Assembly (NCBI GenBank): GCA_958510825.1
Contig: OY294046.1
Span: 682,001-746,000, forward strand
Origin: Brachypterus glaber
Lineage: Eukaryota; Arthropoda; Insecta; Coleoptera; Kateretidae
DNA length: 64,000 nt
Direction: 5' to 3'
Shown here: piece after piece, positions 20,470-32,424 of the stretch
How the letters are laid out: the number at the start of each line of letters is the position of its first letter
How positions within the stretch are numbered: position 1 is the stretch's first letter
Notes under the pieces: generated by a model
The model's database searches: none
The model's input: only the letters and a program-made list of their open reading frames with translations
Told to the model about the DNA's origin: nothing
Translations under genes and position numbers: made by a program

Positions 20470-23400
20470 TTAGTGGCCAATTATGTCAATAATAGGGACA
20501 TATTCCTTATATGGTCAATAACAGGGACACCTTCCTTACATTATCGATAATAGGGACTCAACCTTACATGGCCAATAATATGGGCAGGTGCCTTATATTG
20601 TCGATAACTGAGACTCTTATCTTACATGGTCAATAATGGGACACCTACCTTACACGATCAATAATGGTGACACGTACCTTAATTTCCGGTAATACGGGCA
20701 CGTACCTTACATGGTCAATAATAGGGACAGTGTATCTTACATAGTAATACGGATAAGTGCTTTACATTGTCAATACTATGGTCTGTTTCATCAAGCAAGA
20801 GTAAATAAAAAATCGCACAGTGACTATTTTCAAAACAGATTTGAATATTGGATGTGCGAATATACTGCGTAGTTTATTTTATAAAACACTATTCTGTGCA
20901 CAAACATATACTATTCAAACCTGTTGTAAAAATATTTACTGTGCGATTTTTAATTTACTCTCTTGCTTGATGAAACCGACCATAGGGGCACGTAGCTTAA
21001 ATTTTCGATAATAGGGACACCTACCTTACATGGTCAATAACAGGGACACCTTCCTTACATTGCCGATAATAGGGACTCAACCTTACATGGCCAATAATAT
21101 GGTATTGTCAATAACTGAGACTCTTATCACATGGTCAATACCTTGCATGGTCAATAATGGGACACCTACCTTACACGATCAATACTGGTGACACGTACCT
21201 TAATTTCAGCTTATAGGGGCACGTATCTTAAATTGTCAATAATAGGGACACCTATCTTACATGGTCAATAACAGGGACACCTTCCTTACATTGTCGATAA
21301 TAGGGACTCAACCTTACATGGCCAATAATATGGTATTGTCGATAACTGAGACTCTTATCACATGGTCAATACCTTGGATGGTCAATAATGGGACACCTAC
21401 CTTACACGATCAATACTGGTGACACTTACCTTAATTTCCGCTTATAGGGGCACGTATCTTAAATTGTCGATAATAGGGACACCTATCTTACATGGTCAAT
21501 AACAGGGACAACTTCCTTACATGGTCAATACCTTGCATGGTCAATAATGGGACACCTACCTTACACGATCAATACTGGTGACACGTACCTAATTTCCGGT
21601 AATAGGGGCACGTATCTTAAATTGTCAATAACAGGGACACCTTCCTTACATTGTCGATAATAGGGACTCAGCCTTACATGGAAAATAATATGGGTACGTG
21701 CCTTATATTGTCGTTAACTGAGACTCGTATCTTATATGGTCAATAATGGGACACCTACCTTACACGATCAATACTGGTGACACGTACCTTAATTTCCGGT
21801 AATAGGGGCACGTATCTTAAATTGTCGATAATAGGGACACCTATCTTACATGGTCAATAACAGGGACACCTTCCTTACATTGTCGATAATAGGGACTCAA
21901 CCTTACATGGCCAATAATATGGTATTGTCGATAACTGAGACTCTTTTGACATGGTCAATACCTTGCATGGTCAATAATGGGACACCTACCTTACACGATC
22001 AATACTGGTGACACGTACCTTAATTGCCGGTAATAGGGGCACGTATCTTAAATTGTCGATAATAGGGACACCTATCTTACATGGTCAATAACAGGGACAA
22101 CTTCCTTACATGGTCAATACCTTGCATGGTCAATAATGGGACACCTACCTTACACGATCAATACTGGTGACACGTACCTAATTTCCGGTAATAGGGGCAC
22201 GTATCTTAAATTGTCAATAACAGGGACACCTTCCTTACATTGTCGATAATAGGGACTCAGCCTTACATGGAAAATAATATGGGTACGTGCCTTATATTGT
22301 CGTTAACTGAGACTCGTATCTTATATGGTCAATAATGGGACACCTACCTTACACGATCAATACTGGTGACACGTACCTTAATTTCCGGTAATAGGGGCAC
22401 GTATCTTAAATTGTCGATAATAGGGACACCTATCTTACATGGTCAATAACAGGGACACCTTCCTTACATTGTCGATAATAGGGACTCAACCTTACATGGC
22501 CAATAATATGGTATTGTCGATAACTGAGACTCTTTTGACATGGTCAATACCTTGCATGGTCAATAATGGGACACCTACCTTACACGATCAATACTGGTGA
22601 CACGTACCTTAATTGCCGGTAATAGGGGCACGTATCTTAAATTGTCGATAATAGGGACACCTATCTTACATGGTCAATAACAGGGACACCTTCCTTACAT
22701 TGTCGATAATATGGACTCAACCTTACATGGAAAATAATATGGGTACGTGCCTTATATTGTCGTTAACTGAGACTCCTATCTTATATGGTCAATAATGGGA
22801 CACCTACCTTACACGATCAATACTGGTGACACGTACCTTAATTTCCGGTAATAGGGGCACGTATCTTAAATTGTCGATAATAGGGACACCTATCTTTCAC
22901 GGTCAATAACAGGGACACCTTCCTTACATTGTCGATAATAGGGACTCAACCTTACATGGCCAATAATATGGTATTGTCGATAACTGAGACGCTTATCACA
23001 TGGTCAATACCTTGCATGGTTAATAATGGGACACCTACCTTACACGATCAATACTGGTGACACGTACCTTAATTGCCGGTAATAGGGGCACGTATCTTAA
23101 ATTGTCGATAATAGGGACACCTATCTTACATGGTCAATAACAGGGACACCTTCCTTACATTTTCGATAATAGGGACTCAACCTTACATGGCCAATAATAT
23201 GGGCACGTGCCTTATATTGTCGATAACTATGACTCGTATCTTACATGGTCAATAATGGGACACCTACCTTACTCGATCAATAATGGTGACACGTACCTTA
23301 ATTGCCGGTAATAGGGGCGCGTACCTTAATTTGTTGATAATAGGGCCAGCTACCTCACAATGACAATAACAGCGACACGTACCTCACATGGTCAATTACA

Positions 23401-23480
23401 GGGACATGTACCTTACATGGCCAATAATTGGTACACACCGTATATGGTCAACGATTGATACATAACATGGTCAGTAATTG
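20470..23480. repeat. Minisatellite with nested higher-order repeats
   Basis: The basic unit is about 29 bp, of the type GGTCAATAATAGGGACACC followed by TACCTTACA. Variants alternate (CAATAACAGGGACACC, CGATAATAGGGACTCAA, CCAATAATATGG). Measured between copies of GACACCTACCTTACACGATC, the spacings are 231, 159, 199, 231, 159, 199, 231, 229, 231 and 229 bp. The 231+159+199 block makes a 589-bp unit repeated almost exactly (21392 to 21981, 21981 to 22570). The flanks before 21100 and after 23250 are more diverged, as expected for array edges. No ORF. Confidence 0.92.
20779..20982. mobile_element. Tc1/mariner-like MITE inside the minisatellite
   Basis: 204 bp with inverted ends TGGTCTGTTTCATCAAGCAA and CTTGATGAAACCGACCA, flanked by TA on both sides (20777-20778, 20983-20984). 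The flanking halves rejoin into an ordinary satellite unit (CAATACTATAGGGGCACG), so it inserted after the array had formed. Confidence 0.75.
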
Positions 23481-23567
23481 GAACATTATCACTTCACAGT
23501 TACTGTAGATTCATAAGTACGAGTTTTTCAGATGCCTTTGGAAATTGCTAATCGAGCACGTCGCTTT

Positions 23568-23710
23568 GGGAACGTTCAAGTATTACGTAACGCAAATTTT
23601 GATCATTTTGAACCCCCCCACCCCAGCGTAACGATATTTTCCTATACCATTAACATGGGCGTAACACTCCAAAATGACCCACCCCCTAGGAGCGTTACTT
23701 GAACGTTCCC
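23568..23710. mobile_element. Harbinger-like MITE (GGGAACGTTCAAGTATTACG), copy 1
   Basis: Inverted ends GGGAACGTTCAAG and CTTGAACGTTCCC, with TTT on both sides. Other copies: 27464-27595 and 27690-27750 (partial), 55009-55184, 62161-62310. Confidence 0.65.
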
Positions 23711-24069
23711 TTTCCCTTGTTTTTATTATTTTTTATTTTTTTGGGAAAGTCTATCTCTTTTGGCGATCTATTAAGGACAGATGTATAAAGGATAATAATA
23801 TACCAACTTTTTAGCGTAATATTTTTATTATTTTTGTTTTAATTAAATTTTATATTATATGTGAAAATAAACAATAAGTATTCTAACATTTCTTTTTATG
23901 AAAATTATGTAAAGTATTTAGACATATTTTTGTTTTAATTAGCGCTGATTTAAAATTTTTCCAAATTTACTGCACCAGCAGTACTTTTTTGGTATAAACA
24001 CAAAATATTTTATTAATATATTATGGATTAATACTTGAATGTCTGATTTTTATATATATAATATCGTCA
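23711..24069. other. AT-rich DNA
   Basis: No ORF, repeat or palindrome of note was seen. Confidence 0.5.
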
Positions 24070-24684
24070 TCTAAAGGCTCTAACGGTCTAACTCCAAAAC
24101 GACATATTTTTCAGGGGACGTAAAAAACGATTTAAAACTTAATTATAGCAATTTAGAACTTTAAAACTAGCTTGTTCACAGGTAAAAATGTTTGAAATGT
24201 GTTAATGTATTTAAAACTTTTCATTGTTATCTATTTTATATAAATTATTTGAAAATTAAATTTTAACCACAGAATCTAAATTCACTAATGGTCTAACTCC
24301 AAGGGAATATTATTACAAAAAATTTATATTTTTATATTTAATATATAATATTACTACTAAGTAGGCATAATATATATACATTATTAATGGCAATAATTAT
24401 AATTATCATCAAACAGTAAATTAACAAATATTTGAAACGGGATCCCCTGTTGTCCAGAAATAGTTTGACATTAGTGACAGTTCTCATTTAATTGTTTTCT
24501 CACAATCATATGATGGAGTTAGACACTTAGCGACTTAAAATATTTACATTTTTGCATTTTTTGAGGCTGATATTGGTTTAATGCAACTTTTTTTTTTGAA
24601 GTATGTTGGTAATCAGATAATGAAGCATATTTGATAAAAATCTCATTTTTGAAAAATTTGGAGTTAGACAACTAGAGCCTTTAG
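24070..24684. repeat. Inverted-repeat element (CTAAAGGCTCTAACGGTCTA)
   Basis: The ends CTAAAGGCTCTAACGGTCTA and GGAGTTAGACAACTAGAGCC are inverted. The motif GTCTAACTCC or its complement recurs inside at about 24290 and 24515. Non-coding, 615 bp. Confidence 0.6.
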
Positions 24685-24824
24685 TGCACGATATGTATCC
24701 TACGGTATAGCCCAAATGAAATAATAATTGACTTATATGTGGTAATAATTCTATTTTAGTAATATGAAAAAAAAAAGATTTTGCTTGTAACTAAGATATA
24801 AAAACCATGAGCATTTAGAACTTT

Positions 24825-25620
24825 GTAGATCGTTACTATAACGGTTTTAGAAAAACTGTTCTTTAAAACTTGATAGTTATTCTCTGTTTAAAGCCTTTAA
24901 AAATAATTATTAATAACGGTTTTCAAAAAATCGTTACTATTCGTAACGGTATTAAAAAAACTAAAGATCGTTACCAAAAACGACGTCTTTTAAAGGTTGT
25001 TCTCTGCATAAAGACTTTTAAACGCCCTTATTAGTAACGGTTTTCATAACATTTGTAGATTATTACTATTAGTAACGATATAAAAAACTGTAAATTGTTA
25101 CAAAAGCAACGTTCTTTAAAGATTGTTCTCTGTTTAAAAGCCATTATTAGTAACGGTTTTCATAAGATTTGTAGATTGTTACTATTAGTAACGGTATTAA
25201 AAAAACTGTACATTGTTACTAAAAGCACATTCTTTAAAGGTTGTTCTCTGTTTAAAGATATTTAAAGGTCCTTATTAGTAACGGTTTTCATAACGTTACT
25301 TTTCGTAACGGTATTAAAAAAACTATAGATCGTTACTAAAACAAATTCCTTTAAAGAACTTAGTAGTATCAGTAACGGTTAAAAAAAAAATTGTACAGCG
25401 TTACTGTTCGTAACAGTATAAGAAAAACTATGGATCGTTACTAAGAACAACGTCCTTTAAAGAAGTTTTTAGCATTAGTAACGGTTTCAAAAAATATATA
25501 TTAGATTTTTACTATTTATAACGGTATTAGAAAACATCTAGATCATTACTAAAAACAACGTTATTAAAAGAACTTTGTAGTTCCATATTAGTAACGGTTT
25601 CAAAAAAAAAGAACGGCAGC
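24825..25620. repeat. Minisatellite of about 105-130 bp units (TTAGTAACGGTTTTCA)
   Basis: Units recur at about 24909, 25028, 25143, 25272, 25372, 25478 and 25590. Each holds two or three GTTACT/AGTAACGG motifs, TATTAAAAAAACT and often CTTTAAAGGTTGTTCTCTG. Units are diverged. GTTACTATTAGTAACGG is itself partly palindromic, so each unit can form short hairpins. Confidence 0.7.
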
Positions 25621-25713
25621 ATAATGTTTTAGTTTAATCTTTTTTTTTTATTTTTAGTATAAAACGGTAACTCACAAAAAAACAAAGATTTTGTTAATTT
25701 TATGCTTTTATTG

Positions 25714-25821
25714 TACCGTTAACCGGGGTTAAGTGAACAACTAGGGGTAAAGTAAATCAAAGGTTCGTTAATAAAAGTTTTGATTCATTTTACCCCAATT
25801 TATTTAACCCCGTTAACGGTA
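25714..25821. repeat. Small foldback (TACCGTTAACCGGGGTTAA)
   Basis: TACCGTTAACCGGGGTTAAG with GGGTAAAGTAAATCAAA returns as TTGATTCATTTTACCCC and TTAACCCCGTTAACGGTA. Confidence 0.6.
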
Positions 25822-26031
25822 TAAAAAGTATTTAGGGCTTTTTTTTCTCATTTGGGCTATGCACAATAGACTTTTGGGCTTTGGTTTGAAGCGTAAAGTA
25901 AATTACGTTAATTTATTACGATTGGCAAATCATAGCCAAAATACCAAAATCACAAATATCAATAATTATAAGTTAAATGAAAATTATACAAAACGGTTTT
26001 CTATGGAACGCTTTTATAACTCGCAAATGTT

Positions 26032-26126
26032 CAAAGAACTTTTACCTCAAGAAGTAATTTCAGACCAATGTTTATGAAGGTGTCATCTTTTTGTTTGTTT
26101 ATTTACTAACAGAAACGCGATACAGC
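26032..26126 (-). mobile_element. Truncated hAT MITE fragment
   Basis: It matches the first 95 bp of copy B (CAAAGAACTTTTACCTCAAG to AACGCGATACAGC) and then stops. No duplication flanks it. Confidence 0.75.
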
Positions 26127-27289
26127 ATTTTTTTACAGAATGTAATAAAATATTTTTTATCTAGGTATGTAATACTGATGCTATGAAACAAGATATTTTG
26201 TAAGGGTATTTTTTCCTAAAAAATACATAAAACGAATAAAAAAAACAAACAATTAAATAAAAAAGTGTTCCATTGCAATAATCATTTTGTATATGTTACA
26301 ATACTAATAAATTAAAAAATACTATAATAAATAAAAAAAAAACTTTCGAGATATTTGTAGTTTTGGTACACATAAATGAATCTAAAAAATAACATAAACG
26401 TCATCTTTCATGACCAAAACAATTTAAAATGACTAAAATATTTAATACTTAGAATTGTACAACATTTAAAATATACAAAATCGTAAAAAAACAATTTGAA
26501 AATATTAAAATTGAGCTTTTTTTTTAATCTCTAATAAATTTTTGTTGACGTTGAAACATTGAGCAAACATAAGACACTAATGTAAAAAAATGCAATAATT
26601 TGAATCAAAAATTTATGCAAAAAGGGGCCTTCAGTATTTTTTTAAGGTCTGTCATAAAAAAAGAAAAAAAAACCTTTAAAACGGTGTCTCACACTTTATA
26701 TTTGATGCACTGTGAGCCGAGCTACTAACATTTGAATTTAAATATGTCGACTCACTTTGCTTCAAATCTGAAGTGTGATACACCCTTTAAAAGGAAATTT
26801 CTCGTATTTTTTTTAGTACAGGCTTTACAAGAATGACTTAGGGTACCCATTGCATTTTCTTTTCAATATCTGACATAAAATTTAGTCATCTGTTTTTTGT
26901 TTTGTTTTGGACATAATAAGAAAACAGCCTGGATTGATTTTTTATAAGTTAGGAACCAAGTGCTTATAGATATTTAAATTACTAAATTATGATTATAATC
27001 ATTGATTATTGCCAATAACAGATAAATGAACATTTAGGCATTTAATTATTGGAATAAAATTACGGTATATCTACATTTATACAAAATATAATTTATGATT
27101 TTTTAGTAAGCGATTTTTAAAATATTTTCAAAAACTATTTTGGGCTACACCTACTACAAAAGTTTACGTTATTTTTTTTGTAATTATCGTCTTTTTTAAT
27201 GAACAATTTATTTTATTTTTGTCAAATTTTGTAATTTTTTACTTGTCAAATTTTTGGACCACTTTCTATAAGGATCCCCTCAATTTAAT
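26127..27289. other. AT-rich intergenic DNA
   Basis: Homopolymer-rich DNA without a supported gene. A weak inverted pair (TCTCACACTTTATATTTGA against TCAAATCTGAAGTGTGA) lies at 26685-26785. Confidence 0.5.
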
Positions 27290-27866
27290 TCGTCACTTTG
27301 ACGGCAGCCATATTTAAAAATTCACAAAATATTTATGAGATGACACTACTGGTAGGCGGATTTCTATAGAATTCTATCGTTTGCCGCAATTGAACATATG
27401 ACTGGTTTGGACTTTTTGACTTTGGACTTTTTTTGACTTTGGACCCCCATGTAACACGGCGTAACTTTTTCAAGACTCCCCTTCAAATTTGTTACGTAAC
27501 ATTTTTTTTCACAAAAAGTAAAGAAATTGAAAGGAAATTTTACTTTAAGGTTTAAATGATCAAAATTTGCGTTACGTAATACTTGAACGTTCCCTGTGCA
27601 ATAACATTTGCAACGAATCCGTATCTTAGGCCTGGATCATTGTTAAAAACGTACCCCAATAAACATTTCATAAGTTTATAATTTTTTAAGTGTTATGTAA
27701 CATTTTTACTGAACCTCCCCTAGACCGTTACGTAATACTTGAACGTTCCCATATAAATAATTGCGGCGATTTATAGAAGTTCATAGTACAGTTCCCCTGC
27801 CAGTAGTGCCATCTCATAATTTTCTTGTGAACTTTTAAATATGGCAGCCGCTAAAGTCGTAAATTT
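27290..27866. repeat. Inverted-repeat MITE split by GTTACGTAAT elements
   Basis: The left part (GTCACTTTGACGGCAGCCAT, ATGAGATGACACTACTGG) returns at 27765-27866 as CCAGTAGTGCCATCTCAT and ATGGCAGCCGCTAAAGTCG. Between them lie fragments of the GGGAACGTTCAAG family (27464-27595, 27690-27750). Another relative is at 28660-28770. Confidence 0.6.
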
Positions 27867-27880
27867 GTATTTACGTAGTT

Positions 27881-28147
27881 CATAGAAAAAACGGATTCCT
27901 TGAACCAAGGACACGTGTCTTTGTATATGTTCAAAGCCATATTCTCTTGTTTCAAGGCTGGCATTTTCTTCAACCAAAGTGAATGTCCTTGAATGAAGAG
28001 CACGGGTTTTGGAATAAAAATTCGCGCTCTTTATTCAAGGACATTGACTTTGGTTCAAGAAAATGCCAGCCTTGAAACAAGAAAATATGGCTTTGAACAT
28101 ATCCAAAGACACGTGTCCTTGGTTTAAGGAATCCGTTTTTTTCTATG
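27881..28147. mobile_element. Foldback MITE (GGATTCCTTGAACCAAGGAC), copy 1
   Basis: Nearly the whole 267 bp is one hairpin: AAGGACACGTGTCTTTG, TTCAAAGCCATATTCTCTTG and TTCAAGGCTGGCATTTTCTT each occur inverted in the second half. Copies or parts at 46202-46467, 50027-51021 and 58637-58700. A 68-codon ORF in one arm is an artefact of the fold. Confidence 0.7.
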
Positions 28148-28439
28148 TTATATTAAATTTATTCTTTATCTGAGTAGCTTTTAAATTATTTTATTTTCTA
28201 TTGTTTGTAAAACTGTTAAGTTAAACTAGAAAATATGTATATTGTGCAACAATTCACTCGAGTAAGCTAAAAACGTTGCCCACACAAGCGGCACACAATA
28301 TTTCATCTATGGCAGTCGGTTTTTTTACCAATTTTTGAAAATATTTTAAAGACACGCGTAATGAAATTCATGAGAAAAAAATTAACAAGTTAACAATAAT
28401 AACAAATATGTTGACGAGGATTTTATTTAACGAAAATTA

Positions 28440-28870
28440 ATGATATTTTAGGTAGCCATTTTGAAGTTGCATCTAGCGGGGCGCCATCTGTTTGTTTACG
28501 TTGAAATTAAAGGTAGATATCTGTTTAAAATTAATACAGGAAGAGATCTTGAAAAAGCACGTAACGATTCTAGTGCCATCTAGTTAGCAGTTATCACGAA
28601 ATTAGTGATATATTTCTATACAGTATTTTATATACATTTTTCATATTTCTACAAAATTTTTACGGGTTGACACTACTGGCAGGCGGACTCCAGTGGTGTC
28701 ATCTCGTAAATTTTTTGTAAACTTGTAAGATATTTAATATGTCCGCTGTTGAACGCGTATATTAATTTCCACCTGTATTAATTTTAAAAAGATATATACC
28801 TTTAATTTCAACGCAAACATATAGATGGCTCTAATGTACTGCAACTTTAAAATGGCTGCCTTTGATATCA
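28440..28870. repeat. Nested inverted-repeat element
   Basis: GGTAGCCATTTTGAAGTTGC with CAACGTAAAC-side and CTGTTTAAAATTAATACAGG returns as CCTGTATTAATTTTAAAAAG and GCAACTTTAAAATGGCTGCC. A piece of the 27290 family (TTGACACTACTGGCAGGCGG) has inserted inside at about 28660-28770. Confidence 0.55.
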
Positions 28871-30437
28871 CGGATTCATCTGGGAATGTTTCAACATAAA
28901 AGAGGATAATAAAAAATCATTCAGCTGCAAATTCACAACGTACTTTTAAATTTGGAGCGACCCTGGAACAAAAATCACCACGAGCCATGCGATACTAAGA
29001 AGATTTAGTAAGATTCTTCAAATTTACGTATTTTCGAAAAAAAAACACATTTTTGTATAATTTAAAAAAAATCGATCCAAACCAAGAATGTGTATTTATT
29101 TTTTTTATTTACCCATAAAACGAAAGTTATACACATTTTATTTTATCTCTGAATTTTTAAATAAAAAAATATGTGGTTGTAGGAAAAATAGCGTAAATAA
29201 CTCCTGTAGACATGTCAGCAATTCAAAACTGGTGCAATTTTCATACTTGTTTTAAAATGCTAGTGTTTTTACACTTTACTGCACAAGAATACACTAAATC
29301 TTAAAAAAAAATATTTAGGGTAAAAGTTTTTGTATTTTACATAATATATGTAAATTATACATAAAAAAATTGAAATTGTGTTAATATTTTACGTAAAAAC
29401 TTTTATAGTTTATTATTTTATATAAAAAAATGGTGTAAAGAAAAACTTCTGGAAAAATGTCACAGACGTAACAATAAAATCGGCTCGTAGTAGATTTAAG
29501 TTTTTGGGACGCGCCGCCTGCGTATTATACAATTGCATTTAAAATACCTATTTATCGAGGTACATATTTACAAAATATTTTAAATAACTTACATAACTTA
29601 AATTTCAGCCTTAAAATATCAGACTTGCTGTACAATTTAACACTATTTTTCGTTAATAGTTTTTTTTTTTGTTGTAAATAGAGTTTTTTTTGCTTACTGT
29701 GAGAACACAAATGTCACTAGCTGCAAAACGAGAAATTTGCAAAATAAATTACACTTTACCCATAAAATTTTGGATTTACTAAAAAAATCAGCAGTTTTAA
29801 AAATTTTATATTGAAGTTTTAGGCAACAAACGATTAGTTAAAATTTTATAATATAAGTAAAAAAATATTAAATCAATTTTTTGAAAAAACTAAAATTTCA
29901 TTTGGCCAGTTATTTTTAGTAATTCATAAATTTTTTGACCTAGTGCACTTTTTTTCCGATGTGACACGTAAATTTTGGAAATTTTCTCCAAAAACAAACG
30001 TTTAAATAAAAAATAGTTAATGTTAGATTATTTAACATTACTTTTATTTATAATTTTTTTGCTGCCAAAATATTGACATTTTCAAAATAATTTGTGTAAA
30101 TAAATAAGCTTTTCACGGGGAGGGGTAGAGTTTTTTTTTGTATATATAAAAAAATAAAATAATAGCAAACCTGCATATAACAAAGTGCTACCCGATAGTT
30201 GGAAGGACCATGTTAAAATATTTTAATTTTATAGTAAAAACCCTGATCAGAACAGACTAAAATTTTGATATTAATTTATTTACTAGATTTTACATGTAAT
30301 TTTACAGTCTTTTAAGAAAAATACATGTAAAATTACATGTATCTGCATTAAATCAGTTAAATGCAGAGTTATGTTTAATTACATATATATTTTTTAGTGT
30401 AAAATGTAATTTAAAACATTTGTAAATTTCAGACTAC
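28871..30437. other. AT-rich DNA without gene
   Basis: No ORF over 60 codons and no shared repeat were found. A palindrome of TACATGTAATTTTACA type is visible at 30290-30345. Confidence 0.5.
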
Positions 30438-30769
30438 TAGGCACAGTGCGACCCTGCATTTTATAAGTTTTAAGAGATGTGCACCAAAAGTTTTTTTTAG
30501 ATTAATAAAATAGGTTTATTGGTTATTAAAAATCACTATGTTTAAAAATCGCAACAGATCCTTTTGATAATTTAAAGCCTATTTTAATATTTTTTTTTTA
30601 TTTTCATTTTTTTTTAACTCTTTTAAACGTATTATCTTGCCTAATAAACTTTTTTAAAAAAAATTACGCTAGTGAGCCCTTCAGTGAACCTTAAAAAAAG
30701 TTTAAACAATTAGTTAATACCTGAATTAAATTACAAATTAGTATTGTATTTTTTTTAAACATCTAAAAA

Positions 30770-31212
30770 CTAAAAACGTTGAAAAATCCTATTAGATGAA
30801 AATTCAATAACTGCCTTTAAAAGTTGCTGACCATAGCGTGGGTCGTTAACATTATTCATTTTGTGTTTATTCCAGACAGTAAGGAATTCTCTGTGAATAG
30901 ACTCCCCAGCCTGTTCTGACCAAATTCCTAAGCCACTCTCTAAATAGGAAACACTGTCTTTATGGTGATGCAATATGCAATGAATTTTAGGAGTTTTTGA
31001 TACCCCGGAATCATTTAAAACTGCTTCCAGATGTTTGAGATCTGATTCGAGTTGTACTTCAGTTTTTGTTGTACCGAAACATTTATCGACGATTTTGTTC
31101 ATCACATTGAATGACGCAACAAATGGCATAACCAGAACTTGATTCACATTTCCCAGTACTTCTTTTGATTTTAATTCATTGGCATGCTTTAGGAGCTTTC
31201 TACAAGCATTGC
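30770..31212 (-). pseudogene. Transposon protein, C-terminal copy in left arm
   Basis: 125 codons from MNQVLVMPFVASFNVMNKI, through TPKIHCILHHHKD, GLGIWSEQAGESIHREF and DPRYGQQLLKAV, to the stop at 30770. The same protein is in the right arm with one or two changes. The SEQAGE-x-x-H-x-x-F pattern occurs in repetitive insect proteins I cannot name firmly; a transposase C-terminus is the best guess. It has no start of its own, since the N-terminal part is missing from this arm. Confidence 0.6.
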
Positions 31213-31258
31213 AACGTCAACCTATCCTTGCCCCTATTGTCATATTTTTCTGTAAGAA

Positions 31259-32003
31259 ATGAGAGCGTATAAATCTGCTGCCAAGGAGCTAAGAACCTAT
31301 GGTGATTTGGAAATTAATTTTAATAAATTTTGTTTATCATTAGATAAGAACATTAAAAGAGCCAAAGAGTCTTTTAGTGTTGTCAATAAACCTTTGTTTG
31401 AAGAGAACGAAATGTGCGAGTTTTTCAGAAGTGCATCATACCGAATTACATTTGCTGCAAGGATTTGTGAATCACCTCTTTTGGAAAGGCCTGGTCCTAT
31501 TGAGAGAACGCTCTTAAATGGCCCAAGAATTTAAATATAATTGCCAAGAATTATCAAGGAGAAATTTTCGATGGCAATGCTTGTAGAAAGCTCCTAAAGC
31601 ATGCCAATGAATTAAAATCAAAAGAAGTACTGGGAAATGTGAATCAAGTTCTGGTTATGCCATTTGTTGCGTCATTCAATGTGATGAACAAAATCGTCGA
31701 TAAATGTTTCGGTACAACAAAAACTGAAGTACAACTCGAATCAGATCTCAAACATCTGGAAGCAGTTTTAAATGATTCCAGGGTATCAAAAACTCCTAAA
31801 ATTCATTGCATATTGCATCACCATAAAGACAGTGTTTCCTATTTAGAGAGTGGCTTAGGAATTTGGTCAGAACAGGCTGGGGAGTCTATTCACAGAGAAT
31901 TCCTTACTGTCTGGAATAAACACAAAATGAATAATGTTAACGACCCACGCTATGGTCAGCAACTTTTAAAGGCAGTTATTGAATTTTTATCTAATAGGAT
32001 TTA
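31259..32003 (+). pseudogene. Transposon protein, longer copy with frameshift
   Basis: The first part (RAYKSAAKELRTYGDLEINF to ERTLLNGPRI) ends at a TAA at 31532. The frame resumes one base over with NLNIIAKNYQGEIFDGNACR and runs through the SEQAGESIHREF region to the stop at 32001-32003, so a single frameshift near 31520-31530 breaks it. The upstream part of the protein is absent, so only a C-terminal fragment of about 245 codons is left. Confidence 0.6.
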
Positions 32004-32424
32004 ATGTAGTTTTTAAGGTAACGTTTTTTCAAAGTTTTTGGTTTTTAGATGTTTAAAAAAAATACAATACTAATTTGTAATTTAATTCAGGTATTAACGC
32101 GCAATAAATGGTATTTAATAGGATTTATAATTGTTTAAACTTTTTTTAAGGTTCACTGAAGGGCTCACTAGCGTAATTTTTTTTAAATAAGTTTATTAGG
32201 CGAGATAATACGTTTAAAAGAGTTAAAAAAAATGAAAATAAAAAAAAATATTAAAATAGGCTTTAAATTATCAAAAGGATCTGTTGCGATTTTTAAACAT
32301 AGTGATTTTTAATAACCAATGAACCTATTTTATTAATCTAAAAAAAACTTTTGGTGCACATCTCTTAAAACTATAAAATTGCAGGCAGGGTCGCACTGTG
32401 TAGGGTTATAATTTTAAATAAATT

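Larger units (their letters stand above)
30442..32400. mobile_element. 1.96-kb DNA transposon derivative with long inverted arms
   Basis: The ends are CACAGTGCGACCCTGCA and TCGCACTGTG, flanked by TAGG on both sides (30438-30441 and 32401-32404). The arms (30442-31212 and 31574-32400) are nearly identical and inverted, and each carries the 3' half of the same gene plus its 3' flank. The 361-bp centre is single-copy. A 4-bp duplication with CAC...GTG ends fits the Chapaev group of CMC transposons; this assignment is inference. It probably arose when one element lost its left half and gained an inverted copy of the right half. Confidence 0.75.

Noticed and set aside
20470..23480. CRISPR-like array of short repeats
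   Set aside because: Units are contiguous, variable, and form higher-order tandem blocks with no unique spacers; the window is an insect nuclear genome.
30770..32003. Two separate host genes in inverted orientation
   Set aside because: They are arms of one transposon unit with terminal repeats and a target duplication; one arm lacks an N-terminus and the other has a frameshift.
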